From JAOUEA01 sp963821925 (lineage in GTDB: Bacteria > Actinomycetota > UBA4738 > HRBIN12): DNA of 64,000 bases. The position numbers and the translations under genes are program-made. Shown here one piece after another: positions 59,802 to 64,000 of this stretch (within the stretch, counting starts at the first letter, position 1; each line of letters opens with the position of its first letter). The notes beneath the pieces are model-generated. The model was given only the letters and a program-made list of their open reading frames with translations, ran no database searches and was not told the DNA's origin. The stretch lies in NCBI GenBank assembly GCA_963821925.1, contig CAWGFO010000007.1:1-64000 (forward strand), written 5' to 3'.

Positions 59802-60973
59802 GCGCCACGGCGGTCGACCCGCGGACGATCGACCACGGGCTCCTCCGCGACGAGCGCCAGGCGCGGCTCCAGTCGTCGATGCGCGACCACGGCGTCGAGG
59901 TCTGCCTCCTCTTCAACGAGCCGAACATCCGGTACGCGACCGGCGTGTCCACGATGCCGCTGTGGGCGCTCACGACGATGGTGCGGTGCGCGCTCGTCCC
60001 GGCCGAGGGCACGCCGATCCTGTTCGAGCACCCGAACTCCGTGCACCGGGCGAAGGAGCTCGCGAAGGACGTGCGGCCGATGGGCTCGTGGGAGTTCTGC
60101 GACGACGCCGACGAGCTCGCCGACGCATGGGCGGGGGAGATCGCGGCGGCGATGCGGGAGCTCGGCGTCGAGGGTTCCGTGATCGCGCTCGACCGGCTCG
60201 GTACGCCCGGGTTCCTCGCGCTGCAGCGGATGGGTTTCACGTTCGTGGACTCCGCCCCGACGACCGAGGCTGCCCGCGAGGTGAAGACGCCCGAGGAGGT
60301 GCGCCTCTTCCGCGCGAACGGCCCGCTCCTGATGGACATGCTCGGCGCGTTCGAGGCGGCGATCGAGCCGGGCGTGCGCGAGCGGGACCTGCTGGCCGTG
60401 CTCGCCGACCGGATGCACCGGGGCGGCGGCGAGTTCCAGGCCACGAGCACGGTTGCGTCGGGCCCGAACACGAACCCGTGGCGCGCCGAGGCGACGGATC
60501 GCGCGCTCGAGTCCGGCGACCTCGTGTTCGTCGACACCGACACCGTGGGGATCGGCGGCGCGTTCTTCTGCGTCTCGCGGACGTTCCCCGTGAGCGGCGA
60601 GCTGAGCGACGCCCAGCGCGCCCTCTACGGCGACGCGTACGAGTGGCTCGACGGGATGAAGGCCGTCGTGGAGCCGGGCCTCACCTGCGCCGAGATCGCG
60701 GCGCGCGCGCCGGACCTGCCCGAGCGGTACCGAGCCCAGCGCTACGAGGTCATGGTGCACAGCGTGGGCCTCGAGGAGGAGAGCCCGAGCATCTGCTACC
60801 CGTTCGACCGCCAATGGAACGGCGACCGCGTGATCCGCGAGGACATGGTCCTGGTCGTCGAGCTGTACGCGGGCGAGGTCGGGGCGCGCGACGGCGTCAA
60901 GCTCGGCGACGTGGTGTTGGTCACCACCGACGGCCTCGAGGTGCTCGCGCCCTACCCGTTCCTCGACCGGTAG
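59798..60973 (+). CDS. M24-family (Xaa-Pro peptidase/creatinase-like) protein with altered metal site
   Basis: 391 residues, two-domain pita-bread fold: N-terminal creatinase domain (CLLFNEPNIRYATGVSTMP) and C-terminal M24 domain (GGGEFQATSTVASGPNTNPW, VFVDTDTVG, MVHSVGLEEE, LVVELYAGE). Of the five usual metal ligands, Asp246/248, His321 and Glu355 remain, but the second Asp is Cys258 (in FCVSRTF) and the last Glu is Gly370 (KLGDVVLVT). It is therefore probably not a normal dimetal peptidase. The NTNPW and DTD text recalls the DddP-like branch. Start GTG overlaps the membrane protein stop. Confidence 0.85.
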   Translation: MSATAVDPRTIDHGLLRDERQARLQSSMRDHGVEVCLLFNEPNIRYATGVSTMPLWALTTMVRCALVPAEGTPILFEHPNSVHRAKELAKDVRPMGSWEFCDDADELADAWAGEIAAAMRELGVEGSVIALDRLGTPGFLALQRMGFTFVDSAPTTEAAREVKTPEEVRLFRANGPLLMDMLGAFEAAIEPGVRERDLLAVLADRMHRGGGEFQATSTVASGPNTNPWRAEATDRALESGDLVFVDTDTVGIGGAFFCVSRTFPVSGELSDAQRALYGDAYEWLDGMKAVVEPGLTCAEIAARAPDLPERYRAQRYEVMVHSVGLEEESPSICYPFDRQWNGDRVIREDMVLVVELYAGEVGARDGVKLGDVVLVTTDGLEVLAPYPFLDR

Positions 60974-60986
60974 AGGGCGCGACCGG

Positions 60987-60992
60987 TAGGGT
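60987..60992 (+). promoter_or_regulatory. -10 box of a leaderless promoter for the VOC protein
   Basis: TAGGGT, six bases before the GTG at 60999; no ribosome site in the gap. Same box and spacing as for the adenylate cyclase. Confidence 0.5.
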
Positions 60993-60998
60993 CGGCGG

Positions 60999-61397
60999 GT
61001 GGACGTGTCCGAACCACTCGGGATCCGTGTGCAGTGCGTGGTGGTGGACGCGCGCGACCCGAGCGCGCAGGCGCGGTTCTGGGCGCAGGCGTTGGGCTGG
61101 CGCATCACGCACGACGACGACGACGAGTCGGTGCTCGAGCCGCCCGAGGGCAGCCCCGCGAACGACGTGGCGCCCGACGTCCTCTTCGTGCGGGTCCCCG
61201 GATCGAAGACCGTCAAGAACCGCCTCCACTTCGACCTGCGGCCCGACGACCAGGCGGCCCACGTCTCGCGGCTGGTGGGGCTCGGTGCGACCCGGGCGGA
61301 CATAGGCCAGACCGGGGAGGAGCGCTGGATCGTGCTCGCCGATCCCGAGGGCAACGAGTTCTGCGTACTGCCGCCGCTCCCGCCCGAAGAGGTCTGA
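60999..61397 (+). CDS. VOC-superfamily (glyoxalase-like) protein
   Basis: 132-residue protein with paired beta-alpha-beta-beta-beta modules: VQCVVVDARDPSAQARFWAQ ALGW at the start, RLHFDLRPDD in the middle, and WIVLADPEGNEFCVLP at the end, where Glu would bind metal. Belongs to the glyoxalase/bleomycin-resistance/dioxygenase fold (Glyoxalase_6-like). Reaction unknown. Single gene with its own leaderless promoter. Confidence 0.9.
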   Translation: MDVSEPLGIRVQCVVVDARDPSAQARFWAQALGWRITHDDDDESVLEPPEGSPANDVAPDVLFVRVPGSKTVKNRLHFDLRPDDQAAHVSRLVGLGATRADIGQTGEERWIVLADPEGNEFCVLPPLPPEEV

Positions 61398-61482
61398 CGA
61401 CCACCCCTGTCGCCGGCGGGGGCTAGACTTGGCGTTTCCGCTGCATACGCGTTGGGAACAGGGTTCCCCGGGGGGTACGGAC

Positions 61483-62385
61483 ATGCCCAGAACGATGTGG
61501 AAGGGGGCGATCTCCTTCGGCCTGGTGACGATCCCCGTCGCCGTCTACCCGGCCACCGAGGAGAAGACGCTCCGGTTCAACCAGATCCACGAGGAGGACG
61601 GCGGGCGGATCCGCATGAAGCGGACATGCTCCGTCGACGGCGAAGAGGTCCCGTACGACGAGATCGTGAAGGGCTACGAGTACGAGAAGGACCGCTACGT
61701 CGTCCTCACGGACGAGGACTTCGACAAGGTGCCGGTCGAGTCGAGCCGCGCGATCGACATCGTGCAGTTCGTCGACCTCGACGAGATCGACCCGATGCTC
61801 TACAAGAAGAGCTACTACCTCGTGCCCGACGAGACCGGCGCGAAGGCCTACGCGCTCCTCCGCGAGGCGCTCAGCCAGGACAACAAGGTCGGCATCGCGA
61901 AGGTCAGCTTCCGCGACAAGGAGCACCTGGCCGCGCTGCGCTTCAAGGACGAATCGTTCGTCCTCGAGACGATGTACTGGCCCGACGAGATCCGCGCGGC
62001 CGACTTCGGCGGCGTCGACGTCGACCTGAAGGTCCGCGCCCAGGAGCTCGAGATGGCGCGCCAGCTGATCGAGAACCTCACCGCCGACTGGGACCCCGAG
62101 GAGTTCACCGACGAGTACCGCGAGGCGCTCCTCCGCATCGTCGAGGCGAAGATCTCGGGCGAGGAGATCGAGGTCGTCGAGGCCGAGCCCACCGCGAAGG
62201 TGGTCGACCTGATGGAGGCCCTGAAGGCCAGCGTCGCCGCGGCCAAGAAGCAGGCCGACCGCCCGGACGAGGCGCCCGCCCCGCGGGCGAAGTCCACCGC
62301 GAAGAAGACGACCGCGAAGAAGACGGCGGCCAAGAAGTCCACCGCGAAGAAGACGACGGCGCGCAAGAAGGCCGTCGGGGAGTGA
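61483..62385 (+). CDS. ku: Ku, NHEJ DNA-end-binding protein
   Basis: 300-residue bacterial Ku: ring-forming homodimer that binds broken DNA ends and recruits LigD. Core text MWKGAISFGLVTIPVAVYPA, IHEEDGGRIRMKRTC, YVVLTDEDFDKV, and SYYLVPDETGAKAY. The last 45 residues are a Lys/Ala/Thr repeat (AKKTTAKKTAAKKSTAKK), a histone-H1-like DNA-binding tail seen in actinobacterial Ku. A TAGACT box lies about 55 bases upstream. Its stop overlaps the GNAT gene. Confidence 0.97.
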   Translation: MPRTMWKGAISFGLVTIPVAVYPATEEKTLRFNQIHEEDGGRIRMKRTCSVDGEEVPYDEIVKGYEYEKDRYVVLTDEDFDKVPVESSRAIDIVQFVDLDEIDPMLYKKSYYLVPDETGAKAYALLREALSQDNKVGIAKVSFRDKEHLAALRFKDESFVLETMYWPDEIRAADFGGVDVDLKVRAQELEMARQLIENLTADWDPEEFTDEYREALLRIVEAKISGEEIEVVEAEPTAKVVDLMEALKASVAAAKKQADRPDEAPAPRAKSTAKKTTAKKTAAKKSTAKKTTARKKAVGE

Positions 62386-63339
62386 CCCTCCCCCAGGGCT
62401 ATCGCTCCCGGGCGGCGGCCCGGGAGGATATCGACGCGCTGATCGACCTGTTCCAGGTCGCCGATCTGGCCGACGTCGGCTTCGCCGATCCGGCGCGCGA
62501 CGAGATCCACGAGACCTGGGCGCAGCCGTGGTTCGACCTGGCCAAGGACTCGCTCCTCGTCGAGGCCCCCGACGGGGCGATCGCGGCCTACTCGGAGACC
62601 GTCGCGAAGGACGCCACCGTCGACGTGTTCGCGTTCGCGAAGATCCACCCCGATCACCGCGGCCGGGGCATCGGGGCCTTCGTGGCTGCCGCCACCGAGG
62701 CCCGTGCGGCCGAGCTGATCCCCGCGGGGGTCACCGCGCCGCTGCGGAACGGCTTCCCGTCGACCGACGATCGGGCGATCGCGCTCTTCGCGGGACGCGG
62801 ATACGCGCACGTCAGGTCCTTCTGGCACATGGAGCGACCGCTCGAGGACCTCGAGGCGCCTCCGCCCGAGCCCGACGGCATCACGATCCGGCCGGGCGCC
62901 GCGGGCGAGGACGAACGCATCTCGTGGGCGCTCCTCGAGGAGGCGTTCGCGGAGCATTTCGGCTACCAGCCGCTCACGTTCGACGAATGGCTCGCGATGT
63001 GGTCGGGGTTCCCCGGCTACGACCCCACGTGGGTGCTCCTCGCGTTCGAGGGTGACGAGCCGGTGGGGATCTCGATCGTGCTGCCGAGCGAGGACGGCGT
63101 CGCCTGGGTCGGGTGAGTTGGGCGTGCTGAAGCCGTGGCGCCGGCACGGCATCGGGATGGCGCTCCTGCAGCGGTCGTTCGCGTTCATCGCATCGAAGGG
63201 GTACTCGACGGTCCGCCTCGGGGTCGACACCCAGAACGCGACCGGCGCCACCCACCTGTACGAGCGCGCCGGCATGACCGTGCGCCGTGAATACCGGGTC
63301 GTCGAGCGCAGCGTCGAAGGCACGGCCGCGTCCGGCTAG
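62382..63339 (+). CDS. Tandem GNAT acetyltransferase, one frameshift
   Basis: About 318 residues with two GNAT domains, an arrangement like mycothiol synthase. First domain: FAKIHPDHRGRGIGAFVAAA and ALFAGRGYAHVRSFWHME. Second: VGISIVLPSEDG and, after a slip at 63113-63116, LGVLKPWRRHGIGMALLQ and GATHLYERAGMTVRREY. Removing the single T in GTCGGGTGAG joins the halves (AWVGELGVLKP). GTG start overlaps ku (GTGA), so translation is coupled to it. Acceptor substrate unknown. Confidence 0.88.
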
Positions 63340-63371
63340 GCTTAGCGCCCCACCTGCCGGGAGGAACCGTC

Positions 63372-63710
<339 letters not shown>

Positions 63711-63738
63711 GCCGCGTGCCCGCACCCACCGCGACCCG

Positions 63739-64000
63739 ATGATCACCGACCCGCTCACCCGTCTCGCCGAAGAGCTCGCGGCGCTCGACCGCGCGTACTC
63801 GCGCGGCCACCATGGGCGATGGTCGGCGGGGAGACGGAGCGACCTGCTCGACGCGGCGATCGTCGCGCTGTTCGAGGCGGCCGACCCGCCCCCCGGCACC
63901 GCGCTCGCGGCGCTCGGCGGGTACGGCCGCCGCCAGCAGCTCCCGCGCTCGGATGTCGACCTCCTGGTGGTGCACGACGGCGACCGGCCCGACGACGTCG
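63739..64000 (+). CDS. glnD: GlnD, P-II uridylyl/adenylyltransferase, N-terminal part only
   Basis: First 87 residues of GlnD, cut by the window end. ALGGYGRRQQLPRSDVDLLV is the nucleotidyltransferase motif (Gly-x-Gly-Arg ... Asp-x-Asp) and YSRGHHGRWSA (before it) is a usual N-terminal text. It would modify Tyr51 of the P-II protein encoded just upstream. ATG at 63739; no strong ribosome site. Confidence 0.9.
   Translation, partial: MITDPLTRLAEELAALDRAYSRGHHGRWSAGRRSDLLDAAIVALFEAADPPPGTALAALGGYGRRQQLPRSDVDLLVVHDGDRPDDV

Noticed and set aside
59798..60973. DMSP lyase DddP
   Set aside because: Some text resembles the DddP branch of M24, but two metal ligands are changed and there is no DMSP-related context.
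62250..62380. Tandem DNA repeat at the end of ku
   Set aside because: It encodes the Lys/Ala-rich tail of Ku, a known feature of the protein, not a separate repeat element.

Overview
The window is about 70% G+C and shows several signs of an actinobacterium. It carries an actinobacterial DUF5319-type gene, a Ku with a Lys/Ala-rich tail, and a LigD with polymerase, phosphoesterase and ligase domains in that order. ATG and GTG starts are mixed freely, stop/start overlaps of the GTGA and ATGA kind are common, and at least ten genes have a TANNNT-like -10 box only 5-7 bases before the start codon, which points to leaderless mRNAs. I would place it in an uncultured Actinomycetota lineage and cannot go lower. 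No rRNA, tRNA, CRISPR array or insertion sequence was seen.

1-13.8 kb is a surface-polysaccharide locus. It has two glycosyltransferases, a SAM methyltransferase, a TylF-type O-methyltransferase, a Wzm/Wzt export ABC transporter with a carbohydrate-binding Wzt tail, gmd and fcl for GDP-6-deoxy sugars, a nucleotide-sugar epimerase, a WecA/TagO-type initiating transferase and a Wzz/BY-kinase. A wrecked second epimerase and a formyltransferase follow. Bases 1-4400 are visibly less GC-rich than the rest. Almost every gene to about 15.2 kb except gmd, the intact epimerase and the WecA-type gene is split by single-base frameshifts, either consensus errors in a strain-variable island or real decay.

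13.8-32 kb is a mixed housekeeping and accessory stretch. In order it holds a PHP phosphoesterase, a lone lasso-B2-like transglutaminase, an RHH/PIN toxin-antitoxin pair, a TrmH-type RNA methylase, a HAD hydrolase, NDH-2, a CBS protein, a Phd/PIN toxin-antitoxin pair, a class III adenylate cyclase, an SDR, the TldD/PmbA metalloprotease pair, a cupin, an amidohydrolase, a candidate small RNA, a MarR regulator divergent from an ankyrin protein, and secreted propeller and phosphoesterase proteins. 32-40 kb holds an APH-like kinase, a C45 peptidase, a bactofilin-like membrane protein, a GSA-type aminotransferase, a seven-blade cysteine-paired propeller, RmuC and a GH114 glycosidase.

40.2-47.7 kb is a tightly overlapping arginine operon, argC-J-B-D-R-G-H. 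It lacks argF and has a promoter with an ArgR-type palindrome placed over the start codon. Downstream are a P-type cation ATPase, an ABC-2 drug-type exporter, an SDR, a cold-shock protein, an acetyltransferase remnant, a PIG-L deacetylase and DUF5319. The NHEJ genes ligD and ku lie 2.7 kb apart, separated by small membrane proteins, a degenerate M24 peptidase and a VOC protein. ku overlaps a two-domain GNAT gene, followed by glnB and the start of glnD, cut by the window edge.
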